A stretch of 64,000 nucleotides of DNA from Ginsengibacter sp963792025 (GCA_963792025.1 CAWBUS010000007.1:183142-247141), one strand, 5' to 3'; positions 33,207 through 42,142 are shown, numbered from the stretch's first letter. Numbers and translations are program-made. The notes: a model not told the origin generated them from the sequence alone.

Positions 33207-33854
33207 ATGAAAAAAAATTTACAATACTTTTTATTTCTTTTATTTCTGTTTCCTGTGGTTGCGAAGGCACAGTTTGAAACGTACAAAGATTCTGTTGTAC
33301 AATTGTATGGGGTTGTAATGACGGCTGATAGTTTAAAGGCATTGCCTTCAGTAAGTATTATGGTAAAGGGGCGAAACCAGGGAACAATTTCAAGCGAGCA
33401 AGGGGTTTTTTCGATTCCAGTACTTAGAGGGGACGTTATAGAATTTACGAGTGTGGGTTACAAACCTAAGTTGTATACGATTCCTAAAAATCTGGACGGC
33501 AATCAGCAAAGCGTAATACAATTAATGGTAGAGGATACCGTCTACCTTCCTGTTACAATTATCACAAAGCGGCCAACGCGTGAAGAGTTTGAGAGGGATT
33601 TTGTAACGACGAAAGTACCCGATGATGACCAGGAAATAGCACGTCAAAATCTTTCTGCAAAAAATCTTAGGGCATTAATGGCTGCTTACCCGCGAGATGG
33701 TCGTGAAGCGACCAATTATTATCTCAAACAAAATGCTCAAAAGTATTATTCTGCGGGGCAGCTTCCACCTCAAAATATTTTTAATCCACTTGCATGGGCG
33801 GAGTTTATTAAAGCCTGGAAAAGAGGGGACTTCAAGAACAAATCAGGTAACTAA
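33207..33854 (+). CDS. Exported protein with carboxypeptidase-regulatory-like domain
   Basis: A 215-residue exported protein. Signal peptide at residues 1-21 (ending AKAQ). The CarboxypepD_reg-like beta domain covers about 32-112: LYGVVMTADSLKALPSVSI, then GTISSEQGVFSIPV and EFTSVGYKPKLYTI. The C-terminal half (about 120-215) is charged and aromatic and not recognised. Such proteins are common in the Bacteroidota periplasm or outer membrane, but this one has no TonB-dependent receptor part. It is alone on the plus strand next to mrp. Confidence 0.78.
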   Translation: MKKNLQYFLFLLFLFPVVAKAQFETYKDSVVQLYGVVMTADSLKALPSVSIMVKGRNQGTISSEQGVFSIPVLRGDVIEFTSVGYKPKLYTIPKNLDGNQQSVIQLMVEDTVYLPVTIITKRPTREEFERDFVTTKVPDDDQEIARQNLSAKNLRALMAAYPRDGREATNYYLKQNAQKYYSAGQLPPQNIFNPLAWAEFIKAWKRGDFKNKSGN

Positions 33855-34212
33855 GGCTCCATCGGTCACTTACTTCCCTTAAATTCAAAATGCCCCGAAG
33901 GGCACTCTGAACTCTAATTGAAAAACCACCCCATTTAAAATTTAAATATCTTCATTGCCAATTATGTTGAAGGGTTTCATTTTAACGGATTCATATTTTA
34001 GAATTCTTAGCAATGAATCATTTTTCTTTCACCCTGGTAACGATCATCAATTCTTTCACAAAGATGGTTCGTTGCAAGAAAAAACCATTCAGTGAAATCC
34101 TCGTTTTTTTTGCGTTTTTCCACGGTATTAAAACAATAAGCCCCGTTCTTTCGAACAGGGCTTTCTATTTCTATACTAAATTAACTTACTATGATGGGTG
34201 GTATCGTCGTTT
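33855..34212. other. 358-bp intergenic region
   Basis: No convincing gene; the 67-codon plus-strand frame at 34013-34216 has no recognisable protein pattern and runs into fusA. It contains one hairpin with a CGAA loop (33891-33904, TGCCC/GGGCA) that might end the gene at 33207-33854, and the fusA-side terminator at 34139-34162. Confidence 0.6.
34139..34162 (-). terminator. Terminator hairpin downstream of fusA
   Basis: AGCCCCGTTC (34139-34148) pairs with GAACAGGGCT (34153-34162), one C-A mismatch, four-base loop. It lies 51 bp beyond the fusA stop. The T-rich stretch that follows on the minus strand is interrupted (TATTGTTTT), so termination is probable rather than certain. Confidence 0.6.
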
Positions 34213-36360
34213 CTAGTCCTCTATTTTTACCTTTCCTTTCTGTTTTGCCATCACTTCTTCAGCAATGTTATTAGGAGCAGGTGAATAATGGCTGAATTCC
34301 ATTGTAGAAGTGGCGCGCCCACTGGATAATGACCTCAATTGAGTTACATATCCAAACATTTCACTCAAAGGAACTTTCGCCTTAATGACCTGAACACCAT
34401 GCTTACTGTCCATTCCTTCCAGCATACCTCTGCGCCTGTTAAGATCTCCTGTTACGTCTCCCATATATTGGTCAGGAGTAAGAACCTCAATCCTCATGAT
34501 GGGTTCCAGTAAAACAGGTTTTGCTTTCCTTCCGGATTCGCGATAACCTTGTTTGGCACAAAGTTCAAATGACATAGCATCGGAATCGACCTGGTGAAAC
34601 GAACCATCAAAAACTCTTACTTTCATGCTTTCCATGGGGTAACCCGCCAATACACCTGTTGTCATCGCTGTTTCAAAACCCTTCTGAATAGCGGGTACAA
34701 ATTCTTTGGGGATTGAACCTCCGAAAAGTCCGTTTATAAATTGGAAATTACCTTTTCCTTCTTTCAAAAATTCTTCATCGGCAGGGCCAATTTCAAAAAC
34801 AATATCAGCAAATTTACCCCGACCACCCGTTTGCTTTTTAAGCACTTCACGATGTTCAATTGTTTGCTTAAATGCTTCTTTATATGCCACCTGCGGCGCA
34901 CCCTGGTTTATTTCAACTTTGAACTCACGCTTCATTCTGTCTACAATAATTTCCAGGTGTAGTTCTCCCATTCCACTTAATATCGTTTGACCTGTTTCTT
35001 CATCAGTCTTTACTTTTAATGTCGGATCTTCTTCAACAAGTTTCGAAATAGCCAATCCCATCTTATCCACATCAGCCTGCGTTTTTGGCTCTACGGCAAC
35101 AGAAATAACCGGCTCAGGGAAGGTCATTGCTTCTAAAACAATTGGATGATCTTCATTACAAAGTGTATCCCCTGTTTTAATATCTTTAAATCCAACAGCA
35201 GCGCCAATATCACCCGCCTCAATAAAATCTACCGGGTTTTGTTTATTAGCATGCATCTGCATAATTCTTGAAATCCGTTCTTTCTTTCCTGTCCTCGTAT
35301 TCAATACATAAGAACCTGAATCAAGATGACCAGAGTAAGCTCTAAAGAATGCAAGACGTCCTACAAAAGGATCAGTCATTATCTTAAATGCCAATGCAGC
35401 AAATGGTGCTTTGGGATCTGGTTTGCGTTCAATTTCATCACCGGTGTCCGGGTTAATACCCTTTACTGCTTCAAGATCCATTGGTCCCGGAAGATACCTG
35501 ACAATAGCATCCAGTGCGGTCTGCACACCTTTATTTTTGAAGGATGAACCACACATCATTGGTATAATGGAAATGTCTATTGTTGCCTTACGAATTGCTT
35601 CATGAATTTCTGCTTCAGTAATTGTATTGGGATCATCAAAGAATTTCTCTAATAATTTTTCATCATAATCTGCCACTGCTTCAATTAGGTGTTGCCTCCA
35701 TTCATTCACTTCTTCTATCATATCCTCCGGAATGGGAACAACTTTATAAGTCATTCCTTGTGTGGCATCATCCCAAATAATTCCTTGCATGGTAATGAGA
35801 TCTACAACCCCTTTGAAGTTATCTTCTGCCCCGATCGGTAATTGCAATGGAACTGCCTTAGCACCCAGCATTTCCTTCACCTGTTTTACAACATTTAAAA
35901 AATCTGCACCGGCACGGTCCATTTTATTTACGAATCCAATCCGGGGAACTTTATAACGATTGGCCTGGCGCCAAACAGTCTCACTCTGGGGCTCAACACC
36001 GCTTACTGCACAAAATAATGCAAGCAAGCCATCAAGAACCCTTAGCGAACGTTCCACTTCAACTGTAAAGTCAACGTGCCCCGGCGTATCGATAATGTTG
36101 AACTTGTATAATTTGGTATCTGGCGTTTTTACCCCTTGTACTGTTGGAAAATTCCAAAAGCATGTAGTTGCCGCCGAAGTGATGGTTATACCTCTTTCCT
36201 GCTCCTGTGCCATCCAGTCCATAGTTGCAGCACCATCATGCACTTCACCTATTTTATGGTTAACGCCGGTATAATACAGAATTCTTTCTGTAGTGGTGGT
36301 TTTGCCAGCATCGATATGAGCTGCAATACCAAAATTTCTTTGAAATCTTAAATCGGCCAT
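34213..36360 (-). CDS. fusA: Elongation factor G
   Basis: GTPase that moves the ribosome after peptide bond formation. 715 residues. The G domain starts with AHIDAGKTTTTERILYYTG, then DTPGHVDFTVEVERSLRVLD and NKMDRAG; domains II-V follow to the end. It lies in the str gene order rpsL-rpsG-fusA, but a terminator after rpsG (36476-36502) and a TAACTTTG -7 element (36421-36414) suggest it has its own promoter. Normal length, no defects. Confidence 0.97.
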   Translation of the reverse strand: MADLRFQRNFGIAAHIDAGKTTTTERILYYTGVNHKIGEVHDGAATMDWMAQEQERGITITSAATTCFWNFPTVQGVKTPDTKLYKFNIIDTPGHVDFTVEVERSLRVLDGLLALFCAVSGVEPQSETVWRQANRYKVPRIGFVNKMDRAGADFLNVVKQVKEMLGAKAVPLQLPIGAEDNFKGVVDLITMQGIIWDDATQGMTYKVVPIPEDMIEEVNEWRQHLIEAVADYDEKLLEKFFDDPNTITEAEIHEAIRKATIDISIIPMMCGSSFKNKGVQTALDAIVRYLPGPMDLEAVKGINPDTGDEIERKPDPKAPFAALAFKIMTDPFVGRLAFFRAYSGHLDSGSYVLNTRTGKKERISRIMQMHANKQNPVDFIEAGDIGAAVGFKDIKTGDTLCNEDHPIVLEAMTFPEPVISVAVEPKTQADVDKMGLAISKLVEEDPTLKVKTDEETGQTILSGMGELHLEIIVDRMKREFKVEINQGAPQVAYKEAFKQTIEHREVLKKQTGGRGKFADIVFEIGPADEEFLKEGKGNFQFINGLFGGSIPKEFVPAIQKGFETAMTTGVLAGYPMESMKVRVFDGSFHQVDSDAMSFELCAKQGYRESGRKAKPVLLEPIMRIEVLTPDQYMGDVTGDLNRRRGMLEGMDSKHGVQVIKAKVPLSEMFGYVTQLRSLSSGRATSTMEFSHYSPAPNNIAEEVMAKQKGKVKIED

Positions 36361-36413
36361 TGCCTTTTATTTAATTGTTATGAGTATTTATTTTATAAAA
36401 CTTTTGGGAGGCG

Positions 36414-36421
36414 CAAAGTTA
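36414..36421 (-). promoter_or_regulatory. Bacteroidota -7 element upstream of fusA
   Basis: TAACTTTG (minus strand) matches TAnnTTTG and lies 54 bp before the fusA ATG. A TTTG at the usual -33 spacing is not clear; the nearest TTG is about 15 nt upstream. Confidence 0.45.
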
Positions 36422-36475
36422 CAAAAATTATGGTTACAATAAGTGTCGTAACTGAGATATTCTGGTGCTTTTAAT

Positions 36476-36502
36476 ATAAAAACCCTTTCGGAGTGAAAGG
36501 GT
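36476..36502 (-). terminator. Intrinsic terminator between rpsG and fusA
   Basis: On the minus strand ACCCTTTC pairs with GAAAGGGT (36482-36489 with 36495-36502) around a five-base loop, followed by TTTTTATATT. It lies 27 bp after the rpsG stop codon. Confidence 0.85.
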
Positions 36503-36528
36503 CTTAGAATTATCTGGTTCCAAAATAG

Positions 36529-36996
36529 TTAAATCCTGAAGTGAGCAAACGCCTTGTTCGCATCAGCCATGCGATGCGTATCTTCTTTCTTTTTAAATGC
36601 AGCTCCTTCACCTTTACTTGCAGCAACAATTTCGTTGGCCAACTTTTCTGACATGCTTCTTCCGTTTCTATCCCTGCTATATTTAATAAGCCACTTAATA
36701 CTTAAAGATGTTTTTCTATCCGGACGAACCTCTGCCGGAATTTGAAAAGTAGCACCACCAATACGACGGCTCTTTACTTCCACACCAGGAGTAACATTTG
36801 CTAATGCTTTTTTCCAAACCTCGTATCCGTCTTCTCCTGATATTTTTGAAACCTTTTCAAGAGCATCATAAAAGATATTATAGGCACCACTTTTCTTACC
36901 CTGCCACATTAAATTATTTACAAATCTGGTAACCAGTTTGTCCTGGAATTTAGGATCAGGTGCAAGAGGTAATTTTTTGGCTTGTGCTTTACGCAT
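36529..36996 (-). CDS. rpsG: 30S ribosomal protein S7
   Basis: Primary binder of the 16S rRNA 3' domain and head nucleator. 155 residues, normal. It has KLVTRFVNNLMWQGKKSGAYNI, VKSRRIGGATFQIP and the C-terminal NKAFAHFRI. It follows rpsL by 29 bp on the same strand, as in the bacterial str operon, and is followed by a terminator. Confidence 0.97.
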   Translation of the reverse strand: MRKAQAKKLPLAPDPKFQDKLVTRFVNNLMWQGKKSGAYNIFYDALEKVSKISGEDGYEVWKKALANVTPGVEVKSRRIGGATFQIPAEVRPDRKTSLSIKWLIKYSRDRNGRSMSEKLANEIVAASKGEGAAFKKKEDTHRMADANKAFAHFRI

Positions 36997-37025
36997 TGAT
37001 ATTATTTATAAATTATTTTTCGGAA

Positions 37026-37406
37026 TTATTTTTTTGCTTTTTCTTTCTTGGTGCCATATTTGGAACGACTTTGCTTACGGTCTTTTACGCCGGCGGTATC
37101 AAGGCTTCCCCTAACAATATGATAACGTACGCCCGGTAAATCTTTCACCCTGCCGCCACGTATTAGAACAATTGAGTGCTCCTGCAGGTTATGGCCCTCC
37201 CCGGGTATATAGGCAATAACTTCAATTTTATTAGTAAGTCTTACTTTAGCTACTTTACGTAATGCAGAATTTGGCTTTTTTGGAGTAGTGGTGTATACTC
37301 TCGTACATACGCCGCGACGTTGAGGACAACTATCAAGAGCCCTTGATTTGCTTTTGGACCTGATAATTGTTCTTCCTTTTCTTACTAATTGTTGTATTGT
37401 AGGCAT
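37026..37406 (-). CDS. rpsL: 30S ribosomal protein S12
   Basis: Decoding-centre protein of the small subunit. 126 residues. It contains TTPKKPNSALRK with Lys43 in the wild-type state and GRVKDLPGVRYHIVRG, the second streptomycin site, also unchanged. A well-formed promoter lies upstream (37435-37466). The C-terminus is Lys-rich as usual. First gene of the rpsL-rpsG pair. Confidence 0.97.
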   Translation of the reverse strand: MPTIQQLVRKGRTIIRSKSKSRALDSCPQRRGVCTRVYTTTPKKPNSALRKVAKVRLTNKIEVIAYIPGEGHNLQEHSIVLIRGGRVKDLPGVRYHIVRGSLDTAGVKDRKQSRSKYGTKKEKAKK

Positions 37407-37434
37407 TACTTTTTACCTTAATTTTTTTGGACGG

Positions 37435-37466
37435 CAAAGGTAAGCTTCGGTTTGTGAACTTCCAAA
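37435..37466 (-). promoter_or_regulatory. Promoter of rpsL (TTTG -33, TACCTTTG -7)
   Basis: On the minus strand TTTG (37466-37463) is separated by 20 nt from TACCTTTG (37442-37435), the Bacteroidota sigma-ABfr pattern. It lies 28 nt before the rpsL ATG. Confidence 0.65.
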
Positions 37467-37517
37467 ATTATTTGAAGCGTAAACAGAACGTAACCTGGGA
37501 GCGAATCTAATGAAAGG

Positions 37518-38582
37518 CTATATTTTAACCAACCAATTATATTTGTCATCTTCTCTTCCTTCTTTAATGGCGCCAAGGCGGATTTTTATTGCAGGGGATA
37601 TTTCCCATTTGTCCGTTTCAAAATTCATGACAAAATCCTTATACTTCAATTCTTTAATCATGGAAATGGTGGCTGCAGTACCAGTGCCAAAGACTTCCGG
37701 GAGGTTTTGATCTTTATAAGCTGAAACGATTTCCCCTATGCTTAAAGGCCTCTCCTCTACAATTAGCCCCTTATCTTGCAAAAGTTGTATTACACTTTCC
37801 CTGGTTACGCCGGATAAAATGGTTCCTGAACTTAAATCAGGTGTAATGGCTTTATTGCCAATAATAAAAAAGATATTCATGGTTCCGCACTCCTGCACAT
37901 ATTTATGTTCAAAGGCATCCATCCAAAGAACCTGGTCATAGCCTTTCCTTTTTGCCTCCGCAGTTGGATACATTGCCGCTCCGTAATTTCCCGCATTTTT
38001 TGCAAAGCCTACCCCGCCTTCAACAGCCCTTACATATTTTTCTTCCACATAAATACGCATGGGGCTGGCATAATAAGGCCCGGTAGGACTCAATAAAATC
38101 ATGAATTTATATTTGCCGGATGGCCGTACACCTATCATTTCATCGGTGCTAAACATAAATGGTCTTATATATAATGAGTGGTCAGGCTTGCTTGGAACCC
38201 AATTGGCATCAAGCTTAATAAGTTCCTTCATTCCTTCTATAAAGATCTCCTCTGAAATTTTGGGCATCTCCATTCTTTCGGCTGAATGATTGAAGCGTTT
38301 TAAATTCTCGAAAGGACGGAATATATTTATTTCACCCTGCATATTCTTATAGGCCTTTATGCCTTCAAAGATTGCCTGGCCGTAATGCAAGGCTGCCAGC
38401 GACGGTGAAAGCAGCAGAGGTTGATAAGGTTTAATTTCTACAGTTTTCCATTCTCCATCCTCATAATCCACTTCGAGCATGTGATCGGTAAAATATTTTC
38501 CAAACGGAATATTTTCCAGCGTCATCGATTGTAACTTGCTCGTTTCTGCTCTTGTAATATTAAAATCAGCGGATGCCACCAT
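37518..38582 (-). CDS. ilvE: Branched-chain amino acid aminotransferase
   Basis: Last step of Leu, Ile and Val synthesis. 354 residues, of the longer type-II (eukaryote-like) branched-chain aminotransferase group. Markers: ALHYGQAIFEGIKAYK, SLYIRPFMFSTDEMIGV, the PLP lysine in GFAKNAGNYGAAM, DQVLWMDAFEHKYVQECGTMN and SGVTRESVIQLL. No other ilv or leu genes are nearby. It stands alone on the minus strand, divergent from the unknown gene at 38633. Confidence 0.95.
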   Translation of the reverse strand: MVASADFNITRAETSKLQSMTLENIPFGKYFTDHMLEVDYEDGEWKTVEIKPYQPLLLSPSLAALHYGQAIFEGIKAYKNMQGEINIFRPFENLKRFNHSAERMEMPKISEEIFIEGMKELIKLDANWVPSKPDHSLYIRPFMFSTDEMIGVRPSGKYKFMILLSPTGPYYASPMRIYVEEKYVRAVEGGVGFAKNAGNYGAAMYPTAEAKRKGYDQVLWMDAFEHKYVQECGTMNIFFIIGNKAITPDLSSGTILSGVTRESVIQLLQDKGLIVEERPLSIGEIVSAYKDQNLPEVFGTGTAATISMIKELKYKDFVMNFETDKWEISPAIKIRLGAIKEGREDDKYNWLVKI

Positions 38583-38632
38583 ATCATTAAATTTGCTGCA
38601 AAGAAACGAAAAAAAGAAAGGTAAATCTAATT

Positions 38633-39148
38633 ATGAGTTTGGATAAAATACAATTACCGGGTTTCTTATATGGTCCATTATTCAGGAAAAATCTGGTAGT
38701 AATTAAACCGGGCGGTCACCCGGATTCTTTAAAAAAAGAATCAAAAAAAATTAATTTCCTGGGGGGCAACCATAAGAAAATTGCCTTTATAGGAAATGAC
38801 AATCAAAATAAATTTCTTGCCGATGATCAAATGAAATTTTTGAATGATTTATTAAATGCCTGCAATTTAACAATGGCAGATATTGCTTTTTTGAACTTTC
38901 GCGAAAGCGCCGGTTTCAGTTATCCCGACGTAAATGATCAGCTTCATCCGGAAAAAATTCTGATGTTCGGAGTATCGGCGAAAGAATTGGATCTGCCTTT
39001 TGAAATACCTTTTTTCCAGGTGCAAAATTTTCAGGATCAGCAATATATAATCAGCCCTCCATTAGCAGAAATTCAATCGGACAAGGAGCTAAAAAAACAG
39101 CTATGGGCTTGTCTTCAAAAGATATTTAATATTCAAAAGCAGAAATGA
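38633..39148 (+). CDS. Unknown protein translationally coupled to rdgB
   Basis: A 171-residue cytoplasmic protein I do not recognise. No signal peptide or membrane segment. It starts LDKIQLPGFLYGPLFRKNLVVIK, has a KIAFIGNDNQNKFLADDQMKF segment and ends with a basic amphipathic helix (KKQLWACLQKIFNIQKQK). Its stop overlaps the rdgB start by 4 bp (ATGA at 39145), so translation is coupled and a role tied to nucleotide clean-up or DNA replication is plausible but unproven. The size and start-to-end layout suggest a real gene rather than a chance frame. Confidence 0.75.
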   Translation: MSLDKIQLPGFLYGPLFRKNLVVIKPGGHPDSLKKESKKINFLGGNHKKIAFIGNDNQNKFLADDQMKFLNDLLNACNLTMADIAFLNFRESAGFSYPDVNDQLHPEKILMFGVSAKELDLPFEIPFFQVQNFQDQQYIISPPLAEIQSDKELKKQLWACLQKIFNIQKQK

Positions 39149-39732
39149 TAACGTTGATATTTGCTACAAACAATTCTAATAAAGTCATTGAAGTAAAAAG
39201 TTTGCTAAATGATAATTTCGAAATTTTATCTCTTAAAGAGGCAGGCATTGACATTGATATCCCGGAGCCTTTTAACACTTTGGAAGAAAATGCGATAGAA
39301 AAAGCTGATGTTATATACAAGCTTAAAGGAATAAATTGTTTTGCCGAAGATACCGGGCTCGAGGTTAATGCGCTCCATGGAGAGCCGGGAGTAAAAAGCG
39401 CAAGGTATGCGGGCAATGAAAGGTCATTTGAAAATAACATTAATAAATTACTGTTCAACTTAAATGATATAACTGATCGCAGCGCACGATTCCGTACGGT
39501 TATATGCTTAACGGTTAACGGAAAACACAATATATTTGAAGGGGAATGCACGGGAACTATCATTTCAGAAAAAAGAGGCATTAATGGATTTGGTTATGAC
39601 CCGGTTTTTATTCCGGATGGAGCAATAAGGACTTTTGCTGAAATGTCGCTTCCGGAAAAGAACATTTACAGCCACCGGAAAAAGGCCACGGAAAAGTTAA
39701 TCGCCTGTTTGAAAGAAAGCAATGTTGCATAG
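39145..39732 (+). CDS. rdgB: Non-canonical purine NTP pyrophosphatase (RdgB/HAM1)
   Basis: Hydrolyses dITP, XTP and related damaged nucleotides. 195 residues. It begins TLIFATNNSNKVIEVK with the family's 'T.N..K..E' motif, then CFAEDTGLEVNAL, GVKSARYAG, and FGYDPVFIPDG near the end; SHRKKATEKL closes it. The start overlaps the preceding unknown gene by 4 bp. Normal length. Confidence 0.95.
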   Translation: MITLIFATNNSNKVIEVKSLLNDNFEILSLKEAGIDIDIPEPFNTLEENAIEKADVIYKLKGINCFAEDTGLEVNALHGEPGVKSARYAGNERSFENNINKLLFNLNDITDRSARFRTVICLTVNGKHNIFEGECTGTIISEKRGINGFGYDPVFIPDGAIRTFAEMSLPEKNIYSHRKKATEKLIACLKESNVA

Positions 39733-39756
39733 CCAGTCTATGATTAAACCAAAAAC

Positions 39757-40335
39757 TTGAACGAACAAAGCAACCATATACCTGCGGAAACAGACTTGAT
39801 AAAGGGCTGTATTGATGGAAACCGGCAAATGCAGGAACTTCTATATAAAAAATTCTCTACTAAAATGTACGGTGTGTGTTTACGATACTCCGGAAATGTT
39901 GATGATGCCAACGATCTTTTACAGGAAGGGTTTATTAAAGTATTTAAGAATTTATTGAAGTTCCGCGGAGACGGTTCATTTGAAGGATGGATGAGAAGAA
40001 TATTTGTTAATACTTCAATTGAACATTTCAGGAAAAAAGTTAAGTTATACAATGTAACGGAGGTTCAGGAAAATACGATAGAAGACCCTGATTTGAATGT
40101 CCTTGATACATTGGCTGAAAGGGATATAATTACCCTGGTAAATGAATTATCTCCCGGGTATAAAACAGTCTTTAACATGCACGTTATTGAGGGATATTCG
40201 CATAAAGAAATAGCTGACATGCTTGGAATAACAGAAGGAACGAGTAAATCTCAATTGGCAAGGGCTAAAGGAGTACTGAAAAAATCTCTTGAAAAAATGA
40301 TAAACAAGGCAGGCAACAACACTATAAATAGTTAA
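39757..40335 (+). CDS. ECF-type RNA polymerase sigma factor
   Basis: A 192-residue extracytoplasmic-function sigma factor. Region 2 is around residues 25-95 (CLRYSGNVDDANDLLQEGFIKVF, then FEGWMRRIFVNTSIEHFRKK). Region 4 is around 125-175 (SPGYKTVFNMHVIEGYSHKEIADMLG and GTSKSQLARAKG). The only start in frame after the upstream stop is TTG at 39757. The next gene, 7 bp on, encodes a single-pass membrane protein and is the likely anti-sigma factor. The signal it answers to is unknown. Confidence 0.93.
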   Translation: MNEQSNHIPAETDLIKGCIDGNRQMQELLYKKFSTKMYGVCLRYSGNVDDANDLLQEGFIKVFKNLLKFRGDGSFEGWMRRIFVNTSIEHFRKKVKLYNVTEVQENTIEDPDLNVLDTLAERDIITLVNELSPGYKTVFNMHVIEGYSHKEIADMLGITEGTSKSQLARAKGVLKKSLEKMINKAGNNTINS

Positions 40336-40342
40336 ATGGCTT

Positions 40343-40948
40343 ATGCAAAACTTTAAAGAAAAATTATATAATTATGAAGCTGAACCACCATCTGAAATTT
40401 GGCAAAACATAGCTTCTGAATTAAATGATAGCGCCAATAAATTAGTTTCGGTCAAGGACGTTCGAAAAAGGTCTCAACTTATTTTCTATACATTAACTGC
40501 GGCTGCATCTCTTGTTTTCATTTTTATAGTTTCTATATTTTTTAATACATCTAAAATAGATCTGGGCATCGCTTCAAATTCATCAGGTCAATCACAAAAC
40601 TTATTACCGAAACAAATCCAGGATTCTTTAAATCTGAATAACAAGATTTTAAAAGAAATTATTAACTCTACAAAAGATAAAAAATTACTGGCGTTAAATT
40701 ATGAAAATTCTTCGCGTTATGGAAAAAAATACCTCACTATCGCGGGACCTGAGTGCGAGCCGGTTAAAATTTCTCCAAAAGTTGCCACATTAATTGAATC
40801 TACCGATAATGAGTATCCGCCAAAACCTGTTTGGAATAAGAAAATTGAAAAGTGGCAAGAGATCATGCTTGGGAGTACCTTATCGCCTACGTCAACAAAT
40901 CTTCTTGACGTCGTTCAACTTTCTTCTTCTATTAATAATAATGAATAG
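40343..40948 (+). CDS. Single-pass membrane protein, probable anti-sigma factor
   Basis: A 201-residue protein with a cytoplasmic N-terminus (1-45, including PPSEIWQNIASEL), one membrane segment (about 46-68, LIFYTLTAAASLVFIFIVSIFF) and an outer part of about 130 residues with no recognised domain. The topology and its place 7 bp after an ECF sigma gene suggest that it holds the sigma factor. The zinc-binding HxxxCxxC motif of ZAS anti-sigma factors is absent, so the identification rests on context. Confidence 0.75.
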   Translation: MQNFKEKLYNYEAEPPSEIWQNIASELNDSANKLVSVKDVRKRSQLIFYTLTAAASLVFIFIVSIFFNTSKIDLGIASNSSGQSQNLLPKQIQDSLNLNNKILKEIINSTKDKKLLALNYENSSRYGKKYLTIAGPECEPVKISPKVATLIESTDNEYPPKPVWNKKIEKWQEIMLGSTLSPTSTNLLDVVQLSSSINNNE

Positions 40949-40960
40949 TGTAGTTTATTT

Positions 40961-41392
40961 ATGGCGAGAATAAAAATCGGGTTGCCCGAAAAATGTATTG
41001 CTACGTTTACAATACCCGTCAGAATAACGGATATAAATTACGGCAACCATGTTGGTAATGATTCCCTGGTAGCTATAATTCACGAAGCCCGCATGCAGTT
41101 TCTTCGTGAACATGGTTACTCAGAATTGGACGTGACCGGCACTTCACTAATAATGAATGAACTATTAATTGAATTCAAAAACGAGGCATTTTATAGAGAC
41201 CTGCTCGAAGTAAAATTGTTTATGGGTGAAATTTTTAAAGTGGGCTTTGAACTTTTTTATTCTTTATCAGCAATAAGAGGCCAATCATCCATTTTAATTG
41301 CGAAAGCAAAAACCGGAATGGTTTGTTTTGATTACAAAGAAAAAAAATTAATGCAGCTTCCTGGTGAATTGAAAAAGATTCTTGTCGATTAG
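40961..41392 (+). CDS. Acyl-CoA thioesterase, hot-dog fold (4HBT family)
   Basis: A 143-residue hot-dog-fold thioesterase. It has the 4HBT pattern VRITDINYGNHVGNDSLVAI followed by HEARMQFLREHGY, with the catalytic Asp expected in the 'D.NYGNHV' loop. It probably cleaves an acyl-CoA thioester; the substrate cannot be told. It lies 12 bp after the anti-sigma-like gene, so it may share its transcript. It converges with aroE. Confidence 0.85.
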   Translation: MARIKIGLPEKCIATFTIPVRITDINYGNHVGNDSLVAIIHEARMQFLREHGYSELDVTGTSLIMNELLIEFKNEAFYRDLLEVKLFMGEIFKVGFELFYSLSAIRGQSSILIAKAKTGMVCFDYKEKKLMQLPGELKKILVD

Positions 41393-41404
41393 TTCAGTTA
41401 AGAC

Positions 41405-42142
41405 CTACCGGGACCAAATCTTCCAGCTTTCTTCTGCCTGTATGGAAAGCATATCTCCGCCATTTTTTATTACGGCACCCTTTGCCGCAGCCTTTGAAAG
41501 AAATAATGTTTTAGCCGGATTATAAACCAGATCAAAAAAATAATGTTGGTCAGAAACAAACCCATACGGTAATTGCGGGTAATGGTCTGCGTTAGGAAAC
41601 ATTCCGGCTGGCGTTGTATTAATAACAATAGTATATTCCTTCATAGTTTCGGATGAAATAGACTCATAGTTAATGATTTCTCCGGCAAGATCTTTTTTTC
41701 TGCTTACAAATAAAAAATCAATTTGCAAGTTATTTAAAACATAAGCAACCGCTTTCGAAGATCCTCCTGTTCCAAGAACAAGTGCCTTTGTGTTATGAGG
41801 CCGTAAAAAAGGAACAAATGATTTTTCAAAACCAGTTATATCAGTGTTAAAACCGCTCCATTTTCCGCCATCTATTTTAATGCAGTTACAGGCATTGATG
41901 TCATTAACCTCGCCGGAAACGGTGTCTAAAAATGGAATGATCTGGGATTTGTAAGGAATAGTAACATTTAAACCCGAAAGAAATGAATTTTTTTTTAATG
42001 AGGGAATCTCTTCCGGCAAATTTTTTATTTCAAAATTTTGATACTCGCAATCATTTATATTTTCGTTGCTGAATTTCTCAGTAAAATATTTTTTTGAAAA
42101 AGAATGACTTAAAGGATTTCCTATCAATCCATAAATTTTCAT
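41405..42142 (-). CDS. aroE: Shikimate dehydrogenase
   Basis: Reduces 3-dehydroshikimate to shikimate with NADPH. 245 residues, slightly short. It has LIGNPLSHSFSKKYF at the start with the shikimate-binding Ser residues, NVTIPYKSQIIPFLD with the catalytic Lys, VLGTGGSSKAVAY (NADP-binding) and NTTPAGMFPN. The start codon shares one base with the stop of comA (TAATG at 42140-42144), so the two genes are translationally coupled. Confidence 0.93.
   Translation of the reverse strand: MKIYGLIGNPLSHSFSKKYFTEKFSNENINDCEYQNFEIKNLPEEIPSLKKNSFLSGLNVTIPYKSQIIPFLDTVSGEVNDINACNCIKIDGGKWSGFNTDITGFEKSFVPFLRPHNTKALVLGTGGSSKAVAYVLNNLQIDFLFVSRKKDLAGEIINYESISSETMKEYTIVINTTPAGMFPNADHYPQLPYGFVSDQHYFFDLVYNPAKTLFLSKAAAKGAVIKNGGDMLSIQAEESWKIWSR

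Noticed and set aside
34013..34216. 67-codon plus-strand frame between 33854 and fusA
   Set aside because: Low-complexity product with no signature; it overlaps the fusA terminator and the fusA stop.
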